NCBI RefSeq assembly: GCF_000224145.3
Contig: NC_020177.2
Span: 501,526-565,525, forward strand
Reading direction: 5' to 3'
DNA from: Ciona intestinalis
Lineage: Eukaryota; Chordata; Ascidiacea; Phlebobranchia; Cionidae
Length of the DNA stretch: 64,000 nt
Shown here piece after piece: positions 47,632-57,916 of this stretch (position 1 is the first letter of the stretch; each line of letters begins with the position of its first letter). Both the position numbers and the translations under genes were made by a program. The notes below the pieces were generated by a model. That model made no database searches and was not told where the DNA came from. It saw nothing but the letters and a program-made list of their open reading frames with translations.

Positions 47632-47870
47632 CAATATGTGCTTAAAAGGTGTTACATCTTCCCCCACTGTATTATATACAGGCAGCGAAATATAGTAGGG
47701 TGGGGGAAAATGGGACACCTTTAATACATAATATCCAAATAGCCTGATCGTGTTTTAAAGAATTAACAACGGTCTGTGGAAGTCGTGAGGATACGGTTTT
47801 ATAATTCATTGAACGTTCTTCGTTTACTACCAAATGGAAAGAGAAAACTAAACGAAAAGATAATAATACT
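47632..47870. mobile_element. two partial MITE family M copies
   Basis: A right-end piece (GTGTTACATCTTCCCCCACTG) is followed by a left-end element starting TATAGTAGGGTGGGGGAAAA that stops after the CCAAATGG block, next to an AATAATAAA-rich tract. Confidence 0.65.
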
Positions 47871-48304
47871 GTATAATATATATTAATAAAAAAATAATAA
47901 AAATACCCTTATTTATCCTTTAATTATAGTAGCAAAGATTTCGATTTTTTTTAAACAAATAGAAAAAAAAGGCAAACAAATATATTAGTGGCTGTCCTGA
48001 TTTCTTGTTGGCTTGTTGGTGGCTTACAATACATTCTTTCCCGATGAATAGGTTTTGTATTCGGTTTTGTTGGCTACGAAGCGTCTGTATATTTGTTCTT
48101 GTGTTTTATTTAATGATAATGTATAACATTGGTTTCATCATATTCTATGGTTTTATTCATACGCGCTTATAAAAATTTGCTTGTTAACATTTCTATGATT
48201 AAGTTCCAATACAGGGAATTACCCGTTAAAATTTAAAGAAATTTCACGAAAATCTGAATTCTGTGTTTGGCTTAAAAAATAAACTATTGCCTTAAATCTA
48301 AAAT

Positions 48305-51300
48305 ATGGACGATAAGCTTCAACGTATGCGCGAAAGGCAAAAGAAAAGAAGAGAAGCTCTCGCTAAACAGGTAATTTGTTATGTTTATTCATTATAAAGC
48401 AAAATGCAAGCAGAGCCAAAGTATATTGCATTCACCACATTAATCAATGAGGTTCCCTATGTTTGACGACTATGAGTGTAACTGTATTTTAACAATGTTA
48501 CCCCAGGTTTTACCCTGTTGTTAGGTGTCTATACAAACAAGCAGAGCCAAAGTATATTGCATTCACCACATTAATCAATGAGGTTCCCTATGTTTGACAA
48601 CTATGAGTGTAACTGTATTTTAACAATGTCACCCCAGATTTTACCCTGTTGTTAGGTGTCTATACAAACAAGCAGAGCCAAAGTATATTGCATTCACCAC
48701 ATTAATCAATGAGGTTTCCTATGTTTGACAACTATGAGTGTAACTGTATTTGGGTCCTACTAAAACACGCCCGGCGGGGCTCGGTGGGGCCCGAAGGAAA
48801 AAAATATACTAAAACACGCCCGGTGCGGGGCCAGGTAAGGACCCGGTGTTACGAGTCATACTAAACCACGCCCGGTGGGGGGCCCGGTGAGTATTTCTTG
48901 AAAGGGGAGCTTTCCCTATGCAAGAGCCACCAAAATGCGTGTGTGAAACAGAACTTGTGAAAAAATTGGAAGATATTGTCTGTCTTCAAAGCATAAAGAT
49001 GGCAATTTTCGGTGATAGAAATTACATTCTTGCTCCGCACGTCATCGCTGAAACAAAATGTGCATAGGAAATAAAACATGAAAATGGACACGTAATTCGC
49101 AAGTCCTTTAATTATCGCTCTGCTAAAACGAAAACAAACGTGGGATCGCGCTACTGAGGGCTTGTCCGAATACGTAAAAGCCTAACACGCTAACTAAAAG
49201 ACACATCATGTCTAATATTTACATTTTTCGTTTTAAAAGTTACATTGTTCGTTTTTTAAANNNNNNNNNNNNNNNNNNNNNNNNNNNNNNNNNNNNNNNN
49301 NNNNNNNNNNCATAGAACGTTGTTAATTGTTTAAAACACGAACAGAAAATTTGGATCTTATGTGCTAAAGGTGTCCTGTCTCCCCCCGTCCTACTATAAT
49401 ATTTAAATGTCCTGATCGTGTTTTAAACAATTAACAACAGTCTATGGGAGTCGTGAGGACATAGTTTTATAATTCTTTGAATGTTCTTTGCTTACTACCA
49501 AATGGGACGAGAAATATAATAAAAAGGTGTCCCATCTTACCCCACCCCCTATTAACAAAATTCAACGAATAAACTTTTCCTAAAAATACAGTTCATTATG
49601 TAAGTGTACGAAACAAACTTCGTACATCCATAATCAAAGTAAATTTTCAAAAAACTCAACTCGGGGGTGTCATTAGGCTAAAAATCTGAATACACGCATC
49701 ACATTTTGGTGGATCTTGAATAGGGAAAGCTCCCTTTTTAAGAAATACTCACCGGGCCCCCCACCGGGCGTGTTTTAGTATGACTCGTAACACCGGGTCC
49801 TCACCGGGTCCCACCGGGCCCCACCGGGCCCCGCACCGGGCGTGTTTTAGTATATTTTTTTCCACCGGGCCCCGCCAGGCCCCGCCGGGCGTGTTTTAGT
49901 AGGACCGCTGTATTTTAACAATGTCACCCCAGGTTTTGCTAAAAAAGAATGTTTTATTTTTATTCAATTTTATTTTTTTTAAATTTAGCTTTTAATTTGT
50001 TTACTTTTTACAGCTAGGTGTCGGGAGTGGGGATCAACTATCCTCCGTGTTATCTACCAAGAGTGAACAAGCAGAGAGAGAAGCTCGGAAAAGACTAAAT
50101 AACAAAACACAAACCACTACTCAGTCTAAAGTTGCAAAAACAGCTGGAAAAAAAGAAGTAATTTAAACTGAGTAATACTGTCGCTGGTGACCAGTGAAAA
50201 TTTTAGTCTTAAAATGTACCTTGCGTCTCCCTGATACCCGCTGTATAATTTTTTTTCGAAAAAAACTCGGGCGTTCGTGTCGGAAATTGATTTTAAAATG
50301 CGCGAAAACGTGCTTCGTCACTGTAATTCGCCTGACTTGCATAAGATTAACAATTTATTACGTCACAATAGTAATATGTTACGTCACAGTAGTGACATAT
50401 TACGTACGTTACAGCACGTTATAATCTTGTTTTTCGCACTGTTTTATGCTAGGAAAAAACCTCAGCCATGACCCTTAACCCAACCATAACCCCTACTTTT
50501 AACCCCCAACTCCTAAATCCAAAAAAACCTAAAAAATTACGTAATCTGTAACGTATAAATCAAAGGTGGTAATACGCATTCTATGACGTAATAATCTAAC
50601 CTTTGACGGCTCTTGTGAAAATACGGTGCCGCAGCACGATTTCGCGCATTTTCGGTGCCGCAGATTTCGCGCAATAATACAGCGAGTAACAGGGAGACAT
50701 AAGGAACATTTTAAAACCAAAATTTTTACTGGTCACCAGTGGCACTATTACCTTTAAACTGAATGTAACTTATTTTATCCTCGCGTTGCGACAAAAGTTG
50801 TTATAACACAAGTGGTCTGTTTCATACACCTTGTAATGAATGCAACTTTATTCTCGTGTGGCCAGAAATTGACAGTCGTTATAACACGGATGTGAAAAAT
50901 TTGTTGGGGAGTTTTTTTTATTTGTGGCTGATAATTTAGACAACCCATCAGCGATTACTGGGTTGGAACAATTGCTGTTAAGTGTCTTGCTCAAGATTAT
51001 ATACACCCGCAAGATATAAATAAAAGTTATTATATTGATATTGTTATAATTTTAGGTGAGCAAAATTGATTTGGACTCTGAAATAGAAGTATACAAAGAT
51101 TCCAGCACATTTTTAAAAGGAACCCAAAGTCTGAACCCTCACAACGATTATTGTCAAAACTATGTGGACACGGGCCAACGACCACAAAACTTTATTCGGG
51201 ATGTCGGTCAGTTGTTTTATATTTCTATGAGGGCTAAAGTGCGGGGTGCATGCAACCTTAAACGGTGCCTGGGTGCTCACCAATTTTAATAGAAATTTTC

Positions 51301-54300
51301 AGCAATATTTTAGAAATTTTGTTACAATTCTACATTTGTTTGTAATTTTAAACAATAAACCTGTAAACTGCAAAAATTGATTAAAAATTTCAATTATTCC
51401 TAAAATACAATTTTCTGTGTTTAGGTTTGGCAGAAAGATTTGGGGAATACCCTAAGTTGAAAGATTTGATCCGATTAAAAGACGAGATGACACGAAAGAG
51501 CAATATCCCACCAAACTATCTTCACTGCGATCTCAACCAATTTGATCTTAGGAATCTAGGGTAAAAATAAATTTTATTAGGCGTTAAAAGTGTTAAGGCA
51601 GAATTATTTGGCATTCTTATTCAACTTATCAGCAGTGACATTGTTAAAATGCAGTTACACTCATAGTTGTGAAACATAGGGAACCTCATTGATTAATGTG
51701 GTGAATGCAATATACTTTGGCTCTGCTTGTTTGTATAGACACCTAACAGCAGGGTAAAACCTGCTGGGGTGACATTGTTAAAATACAGTTACACTCATAG
51801 TTGTCAAACATAGGGAACCTCATTGATTAATGTGGTGAATGCAATATACTTTGGCTCTGCTTGTTTGTATAGACACCTAACAGCAGGGTAAAACCTGGGG
51901 TGACATTGTTAAAATACAGTTACACTCATAGTTGTCAAACATAGGAAACCTCATTGATTAATGTGGTGAATGCAATATACTTTGGCTCTGCTTGTTTGTA
52001 TAGACACATAACAACAGGGTAAAACCTGGGGTGACATTGTTAAAATACAGTTACACTCATAGTTGTCAAACATAGGAAACCTCATTGATTAATGTGGTGA
52101 ATGCAATATACTTTGGCTCTGCTTGTTTGTATAGACACCTAACAGCAGGGTAAAACCTGGGGTGACATTGTTAAAATACAGTTACACTCATAGTTGTCAA
52201 ACATAGGGAACCTCATTGATTAATGTGGTGAATGCAATATACTTTGGTTCTGCTTGTTTGTATAGACACCTAACAACAGGGTAAAACCTGGGGTGACATT
52301 GTTAAAATACAGTTACACTCATAGTTGTCAAACATAGGGAACCTCATTGATTAATGTGGTGAATGCAATATACTTTGGCTCTGCTTGTTTGTATAGACAC
52401 CTAAACAGGGTAAAGGCTGTTTTAATTGTATATAACTCAGCCGCAAAAAGTGTAATAAAAGTTGTGGTATGAAAGAAAACATCCAAGTAATAACGCATGT
52501 TGTTGCGTCAATAAATAAATTAACCAAGACAATTAAAAATTATGTTTTTATTTCAGTTCAAAATTTGACGTGATTTTAATTGAACCCCCGCTGGAGGAAT
52601 ATAAGAAACAAGCGGGGCTTCCCCTTACTGGTCAAGAAACCTCTTGGGAGGATGTAAGTTTGAAGAGATATATAATGAATGGATAAGTTTAAGTGGTGTC
52701 CTTGGACAAGACAACTTACAGCAAACCTTGATGATGTCCCGCTGTATGGCAGATGAAACGTCGGTCTTTTAAGATAAAAAACAAAAATCACCTTTCACAC
52801 ACAGCATTAAGAATGTCATAACATCCAGGTGATGTCGCTAGAGATTGAGGAAGTTTCGGCGCAACGTTCCTTCGTTTTCCTCTGGTGTGGTTCTTCTGAT
52901 GGATTGGACTACGGCCGACAATGTTTAAAGAAATGGGGTTTCAGGCGTTGTGAGGATATATGCTGGATCAAAACAAACTTTAAGAAAACAAATAAATTAA
53001 TTGATGAATCTCTATTTGTTAGAACAAAGGTAGGATTGTATTGATTAAAGTTATGAATTGTAGTAACTTGTTTGTGGGCAACGACAGTCGTTATAACATG
53101 GGTGTTCTGTTTTGTATACCTTTTCTCGCTTACGAGTTCCCACGTGTGCAACTTTATTAATGAACACTTTGCTGTATAAATGTATAATTTTATGTTTTTT
53201 TTTATAATTTCAGTTTTATTAATGTTAATTTGATCTTCACTATCGTATTGGAAGAGATTTTAATCTTTCTTTTATTATATTGTAGGAACATTGTTTAATG
53301 GGAATCAAAGGTACAGTTAGAAGAAGTACAGACGGTGACTTCATTCATGCGAATGTTGATATTGGTAAGTATATCTAATAAGTAGATTCGGGCATGTGAT
53401 TTTTTCTTCATGTAACTTTGCGGGTGGTTATTTTTTAAAGATTTTTTTAAAATCTATGGCCAACATCTTAGACAACACATAAGGGATCATTGTGTTGGAG
53501 CAATTGCTGTTAAATTCCTTGCCCAAGGACACATGCGCCCATAATGGTGGCAGCATCAAGCTTTGAACCTACAATCTCTTGGATACGCATAACCACTGTG
53601 CCACGGGCCACGGTGCCAGTAGCTCAAATTTCCTTAAATTTGTTTTTAACTTGAATACCAGCAACGTGGCATAGTGGTTAGCGTCTGTTTCTAACCAAAA
53701 GGTTGCCGGTTCAAGGCTTGTCGGTCCTACCATTGTGGACATATGTGTCCTTGGGCAAGACACTTAATAGTATTTGTTTCAACCCAGTGGTTACTAATAC
53801 ATTTTCTAAATTTTCAGCCATACAAAAAAAAAACGTACAAAGTTCCATATGTGGTAACTTTAACTTATCAGCGGGCACGATTTTTATGAATATAGTTGTT
53901 ATTCCCGTGTTATAGCAACTATATTTTCTTGTTACGCAAAGATAAAGCAAGTTTCATTTATTCAATTATTTTAGACTTAATTATAGAAGAAGAAGGGGAG
54001 CCTGGTAGTAACGAGAAACCCGAAGAAATGTTTCACGTTATCGAACATTTCTGTCTTGGGAGACGCAGATTACATTTGTTTGGAAGGTTTGTGGGGTATA
54101 CTAAAAGTAGTTATATTTGTGGGGGTGTACTAAAAGTATTTATATTTGTGGGGGTGTACTAAAAGTATTTATATTTGTGGGGGTGTTCGAATAGTATTTA
54201 TATTTGTGGGGTGTACCAAAAGTATTTATATCTGTGGGGGTGTACTAAAACAAATCAAGTTGTCTGGCATTGTAGAACAGTGGTTCAGTTACCACTTGCC

Positions 54301-55498
54301 TTGTGACCAAAGTATCCTGGGTTCGAAGCTCAGTGCTGCTGGAATAAACAGTCATTCCAACCCAATGGTCATTAATGGGTTGTCCAAATTGTCAACTACA
54401 ACAACAATCAACCGACAAAGTTAAGTACATGGCAACTTGTGAGCTGGCATGAGATGTATGAAACAGAACACCCATGTTAAACGACTTTCGTGAGACCGTC
54501 ACATTGGACCAACCTAATAGTGACCACTGGGTTGGATCAATTGCTCTGAACTGTCTTGCCTAAGGACTCATACCATAATAGTAGCAGAGTTGAGTTTCAT
54601 GCCTATACCTTCTGGGGTAGAAGCAGGCGTGCTAACTTATGGTTTATGGCTCATTACTTGTTCCACAACTAACACTGTTATATACAGAGACACCTCTATT
54701 AGACCTGGATGGCTGACCATTGGTCCACAACTTACTAAGAGTAACTTTGACCGTGAGACTTACAGTTCATACTTTCGAATAACTGAAGAAAACAAAACAG
54801 GATTCTTGTCACGTAAGTTTAATTAGGGGATTAGGGTTAGGGGTCATGTCATAAGTTATATTCGTGTGGGGTGCAAAAGGTATAGCATGGGTGTTCTGTT
54901 AATTAAACTGCAAACTAATGAGATACCATGTATGTAACTGTGTGGGTGATTGTTTTTCTGTATGGCCGACATTTTGCCCACTATTGGTAGCAGCATCAAG
55001 CCTTGAACCCAGAACCTCTATGTTAGAAGCAGGCTCGCTAACTACTGTGCTGGCGCTCGATAATTTAGAAAACACCAAAAAATACTTTAGTTGCAATTTG
55101 AAATGAAAACCAATTAAAAAGAGAGATAAGTTTCAACATTAACTTTAAACATTTATCAATTATTTATCGTAACTTTGTTTTCAGCCTGTACGGATGAAAT
55201 CGAACGATTAAGGCCTAAAACACCGCCCCCTAGAGACAAGAAAGTTGAGCGAGGCGGGGCCACCATCAGAGGAGGTAGAGGGCGGGGTACCGGACAACGA
55301 AATGATTTTTCTTCAGGCCAACCACAAAGTGGACGTGATCAACATGTTGCAGGGCCAACTACCCCGCAGTTTCATGACCCTAGGGAGTCATCTAGTGGCC
55401 AATATCGTGGTGGGCGACCGCACAGAGGGAGAAAAAGGGAGAGAGACGTCAGTCATGATCGACCATGGAGAGATGGACCATCACAGTCAATGAGATGA
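48305..55498 (+). CDS. METTL14: METTL14, m6A methyltransferase complex subunit, complete, 10 exons
   Basis: Exons 48305-48370, 50014-50157, 51056-51206, 51425-51560, 52557-52653, 52829-53029, 53286-53364, 53975-54086, 54688-54812, 55185-55498. All are GT-AG and in phase: 1425 nt, 474 residues (human 456). In the nucleus METTL14 pairs with METTL3, binds RNA and positions the adenosine for N6-methylation; it is itself catalytically inert. Landmarks: basic N-terminal helix [51 protein letters not shown] (EPPL, about residues 175-178, in place of the DPPW of METTL3), [72 protein letters not shown]. The C-terminus is Arg/Gly-rich ([18 protein letters not shown]), as in the vertebrate RGG tail. The acidic stretch between the N-terminal helix and the MTase fold is shorter than in human. 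A polyadenylation signal follows 15 bp after the stop. Confidence 0.97.
48405..48751 (-). repeat. 131-bp satellite array (reverse), about 2.6 units
   Basis: Reverse-strand units (GCAGAGCCAAAGTATATTGC ... CTGTATTTTAACAATGTCACC). The array is split by the element at 48752-49907 and resumes after it for about 30 bp. METTL14 intron 1. Confidence 0.9.
49261..49310. other. assembly gap (50 N)
   Basis: Lies inside the GC-rich element. Confidence 0.99.
49311..49552. mobile_element. MITE family M, partial copy plus full-length-type copy, nested
   Basis: A right half (CATAGAACGTTGTTAATTGT to CCCCCCGTCCTACTATAAT) abuts a second piece (CCTGATCGTGTTTTAAACAA to CCCATCTTACCCCACCCCCT). The two lie back to back inside the GC-rich element, so they are younger than it or moved with it. 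Confidence 0.7.
50172..50752. mobile_element. long-TIR element (Mutator-like), about 580 bp, next to a splice donor
   Basis: Left end GTAATACTGTCGCTGGTGAC and right end (inverted) GGTAATAGTGCCACTGGTGA continue as matching arms of about 75 bp (AAAATTTTAGTCTTAAAATG / AAAATTTTGGTTTTAAAATG, then CTTRYGTCTCCCTG). TTTAAACTGA flanks both sides (50162-50171, 50753-50762). Long arms plus a 9-10-bp duplication suit Mutator-like elements. The left duplication begins 4 nt after the GT of the METTL14 exon 2 donor. The interior has ACGTCAC-containing inverted repeats and no transposase. Confidence 0.8.
50763..51000 (-). mobile_element. SINE tails and body, reverse orientation
   Basis: ACTTATTTTATCCTCGCGTTG then a second tail start AACTTTATTCTCGTGTGGCC, and the body CATCAGCGATTACTGGGTTG. 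Two nested or tandem copies in METTL14 intron 2. Confidence 0.65.
51630..52415 (+). repeat. 131-bp satellite array, six units
   Basis: GACATTGTTA landmarks at 51771, 51902, 52034, 52164 and 52295 give a period of 130-132 bp. Units are about 95 percent or more alike by eye. Forward orientation, METTL14 intron 4. Confidence 0.95.
53060..53155 (-). mobile_element. SINE tail fragment
   Basis: GGGCAACGACAGTCGTTATA, TTTCTCGCTTACGAGTTCCC. METTL14 intron 6. Confidence 0.6.
53410..53960. mobile_element. two SINEs in opposite orientation
   Basis: A reverse copy (about 53410-53620: CATTGTGTTGGAGCAATTGC ... ACTGTGCCACGG) is followed by a near-complete forward copy (about 53655-53960: GGCATAGTGGTTAGCGTCTG, GGTTGCCGGTTCAAGGCTTG, GGGCAAGACACTTAATAGTA ... 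CGCAAAGATAAAGCAAG). Together they fill METTL14 intron 7. Confidence 0.7.
54087..54250 (+). repeat. 30-bp minisatellite starting at a splice donor
   Basis: About six units of GTACTAAAAGTATTTATATT + TGTGGGGGT. The first, diverged unit begins at the METTL14 exon 8 donor (GGAAG|GTTTGTGGGG). A 92-codon open frame across it is repeat-derived. Confidence 0.85.
54270..54660. mobile_element. forward and reverse partial SINEs
   Basis: Forward: AGAACAGTGGTTCAGTTACC ... AGCTGGCATGAGATGTATG ... AACACCCATGTTAAACGAC. Then reverse: GTGACCACTGGGTTGGATCA ... GAAGCAGGCGTGCTAAC. METTL14 intron 8. Confidence 0.6.
54885..55060 (-). mobile_element. SINE, reverse orientation
   Basis: GGGTGTTCTGTTAATTAAAC, TGTGTGGGTGATTGTTTTTC, AGCATCAAGCCTTGAACCCA, CAGGCTCGCTAACTACTGTG. 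METTL14 intron 9. Confidence 0.65.
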
Positions 55499-55512
55499 TA
55501 CTCAAAATTTTT

Positions 55513-55518
55513 AATAAA
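55513..55518 (+). terminator. polyadenylation signal of METTL14
   Basis: AATAAA 15 bp downstream of the METTL14 stop codon. Confidence 0.75.
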
Positions 55519-56673
55519 ATCAAGGAGTAATTTTGTTGCATTATTTCCAGAGATTTTTTCTGTGTTTGTTGTTTATGCTTGTTAAAACAACAATAGTCAA
55601 ATTTTTGGTATATATGTTACATGTTTAATGTACTAAATCTTTAATTGGTAAAATATAGAAGAAGTCAAACATTCGGTTTGTTTAACGCTCATTAGCTGTT
55701 GGGCTATAGATAACACAATACACACTTTCGTTCACATATATGTATTATCTATGGTTGGCACTTGAACATTTGTTCAGCTTGTGCAACAGAATCTCACAAA
55801 AGCTTAAAAATGTAAAAAAAAGAAAATATGTTACTTGTTCGTCTTCTTACCCAATAAAAAAGCTAATTACGCCCGCGGTTTCCAAAACTAAACGAAATTC
55901 CACGCTTTAGTTGTAATTATGTTTTGGTTAGCTTGTGGCACAAACATTTTTAAATTTAAAAAATGTGGAGTTTTGGAGAAAAGTATGTTACGTTATACGT
56001 ATTTTTCAATATAAAGTTAAATAAAATGTTGTCCCCCCTTTTTCAAGTTTGGACTTTTTATTGAGCGGTTGTGGAATCCCTCGCTAGGTGGCGGGCTACA
56101 ATGTCGATTGTTGACCGCCCGATTCGCGATTTAGTTCCATTGTGTTGCAGATGTTCGGTAATAATAAATTCGTTGCGTTTAGCAGATGTCCAGTTTGACC
56201 GCCCCTAGTTTTTACATAAATAGTGAAAGCGATAATTAGGTCAGATCAAGCTCTTACTCCCGTAATATTTTATCATTTTTTGATTACAAATATTAAGTTT
56301 TATATTTTTTCGGCATAATATTTTAACAATTTGGAAAAAGAATAATTTCGCAATGACATTTCGGCTAAATTAAGTGTGGTTGAAGTACCTTTATAAATAA
56401 TTTTTAAAGTTTTCCAATATTTTATAAAATACTGTAAAATTAAGTAACTTAATAAAACTATGCTAAAAATGTGTTTGTTTTTGTTGACATTAACAATTAT
56501 TTATTCACTTATTTGCTGATAGTTTTAAATTTTAATTTGGTTAAAATTTGCTATTAAGTTGTGCAACAAATGTATTTTTAATAATAAAATTCATGGTTAT
56601 ATCTATTTTTAGAGTTGGAATATTTAAATTCTGAACTACTAAGATTGTTTTATTGTTTTTGTTTTTTTTAAAT
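55519..56673. other. spacer with no recognised gene
   Basis: AT-rich. A short ATGTGGAGTTTTGGAGAAAA|GTATGT first-exon-like piece at about 55962 leads nowhere in frame that I could follow. Confidence 0.35.
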
Positions 56674-56789
56674 GGTGCTAGTGAAGAATCTCCCCCCCCC
56701 ACCTTATTTGCTTACCACTAACCCCTAGGTTAGGGGGTTAGGTGTTGATGGTTAGCAAATAAGGGGGGGGGAGATTCTTCACTAGCACC
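56674..56789. repeat. fold-back element with G/C runs (best copy)
   Basis: GGTGCTAGTGAAGAATCT + C run + ACCTTATTTGC on the left; GCAAATAAG + G run + AGATTCTTCACTAGCACC on the right. The arms are almost perfectly complementary around a short loop containing ACCCCTAGGTTAGGGGGTTA. About 116 bp in all. Confidence 0.9.
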
Positions 56790-57230
56790 AAAAAAAAAAA
56801 ATATTTATATATATATCCAATATATGAATCCTTTATTTAAATGTATTTTACAATTTGCAAGTGACATAAAATGGTAAATATTGTAATTTCCTGTTAAGTT
56901 TGCCTCACATTTATACTCTGTCATATTAATTGTTGTTAAGATAGGTGTGGATGTAAATTAATTTCTAAGAAAGTTACACACATTGGGCTGGTTAACTGTT
57001 TGTGGCAAAACTAGCTGATGGTTAAGTTATAAACCACAAAGCTTTATTGAATACGAGTTTTACTACGTTCTCAAATGTATAAATGTGTTTTTTTTATAAG
57101 TTTAAATTTGTTTCTGATTTTTTAATAAATTATGTTTTTTAATAAATAATGATTTTTTAATAAAATATGATTTAGAACTTGCATACGTGGCTGCAGCTGT
57201 TGAGGCTGAATACGACAGCATTCATTGATA
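56790..57230. other. spacer, probable promoter or trans-splice region of the peptide gene
   Basis: AT-rich with AATAAATTATG-type runs. ATATGATTTAG at 57165-57177 could act as an acceptor for a 5' leader about 58 nt before the peptide start codon. Confidence 0.3.
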
Positions 57231-57234
57231 ATCA

Positions 57235-57902
57235 ATGGCCTTTGTGCCGGTTTTCTTCCTATTTAACATAATTGTGCCATTTCAAGCGGTAATAATTAAT
57301 AATTTTGATGGCAAGTTGCCTCAATCCATTCTATATTGTCTAATGTCGTTACATAGCTTACGAGTTACTACATATATCAGTTAAATAGCTTACGAGTTAC
57401 TACATATATCAGTTAAATAGCTTACGAGTTACTACATATATCAGTTAAATAGCTTACGAGTTACTACATATATCAGTTAAATAGCTTACGAGTTACTACA
57501 TATATCAGTTAAATAGCTTACAAGTTACTACATATATCACTTTGTGGGTGATGTTGGATCACAGGGTTGGAGCAATTGCTGTTAAGTGTCTTGCCAAGGA
57601 CACAGGTCACGCGTGCCTACAATGCTAGCAGGGGCGGGCCTTGAATCCAGCACCTTACGAGGCGGGCGAACTTATCTATGTGCCACGGCGCCGGTATTCT
57701 TATGAATTATTATAATTATTAACTTTCCTTTTTTTCTTATTTGTAGGATAAGGGTAATTTGAACATTAAGATTATAGAAACTACTTCTCAGACCATTGGC
57801 AATGATTTAGATGCTTTTGTAAATAAAGAAAAAAACTTTACTTTGTTTAAAAGAAAAATAAATCAAATCATTGAACCTCGATTCAATCCCTGTGAAGATT
57901 AA
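57235..57902 (+). CDS. 69-residue putative secreted peptide, two exons
   Basis: Exon 57235-57288 encodes MAFVPVFFLFNIIVPFQA, a hydrophobic signal-peptide-like start. It ends at GCG|GTAATA in phase 0. Exon 57747-57902 follows a strong acceptor (CCTTTTTTTCTTATTTGTAG), also in phase 0, and encodes 51 residues starting DKGNLNIKIIETTSQTIGND and ending RFNPCED, then TAA. The only open frame of the second exon fits the first exact to phase, and an in-frame TAG at the acceptor itself shows it must be spliced. The mature part has one Cys, a possible N-glycosylation site (NFT) and a KRK basic cluster. I do not recognise a family. The stop lies 14 bp before the calcineurin A start, so the two may share a transcript. 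It could instead be a longer gene with an undetected middle exon. Confidence 0.5.
57357..57540 (+). repeat. 32-bp minisatellite, about six units
   Basis: AGCTTACGAGTTACTACATA + TATCAGTTAAAT repeated nearly perfectly in the intron of the peptide gene. CTTACGAGTTAC is also SINE tail sequence, and SINE sequence follows directly, so the array probably grew from a SINE end. Confidence 0.9.
57541..57700 (-). mobile_element. SINE body and head, reverse orientation
   Basis: CACAGGGTTGGAGCAATTGC, TTAAGTGTCTTGCCAAGGAC, CTATGTGCCACGGCGCCGG. Continuous with the minisatellite. Confidence 0.7.
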
Positions 57903-57916
57903 ATTGTTGATCAAAA

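Larger units (their letters stand above)
48752..49907. mobile_element. GC-rich terminal-inverted-repeat element with 8-bp target duplication, about 1.16 kb
   Basis: Inserted into a satellite unit: CTGTATTT is duplicated at 48744-48751 and 49908-49915, and the satellite continues after it exactly where it stopped. Left end GGGTCCTACTAAAACACGCC, right end (inverted) CGGTCCTACTAAAACACGCC. Each arm is about 150 bp and holds three spaced copies of TACTAAAACACGCCCGG-like sequence between GC-rich spacers, then AGTATTTCTT and GGGAGCTTTCCCTAT. The middle has a 50-N gap and nested MITE M pieces. An 8-bp duplication suits hAT or P superfamilies; the termini are not typical hAT. No transposase frame was recognised. 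Confidence 0.85.

Noticed and set aside
48752-49907. LTR-type element because of its long terminal repeats
   Set aside because: The terminal repeats are inverted, not direct, and the duplication is 8 bp; no retroviral-type sequence was seen.
54146-54424. 92-codon frame with KSIYICGGV repeats
   Set aside because: Translation of the 30-bp minisatellite in METTL14 intron 8.
57173-57291. Coding exon in the frame LHTWLQLLRLNTTAFIDNQW upstream of the peptide start
   Set aside because: It meets a stop before the donor; the frame starting at ATG 57235 is open, signal-like and in phase with the next exon.
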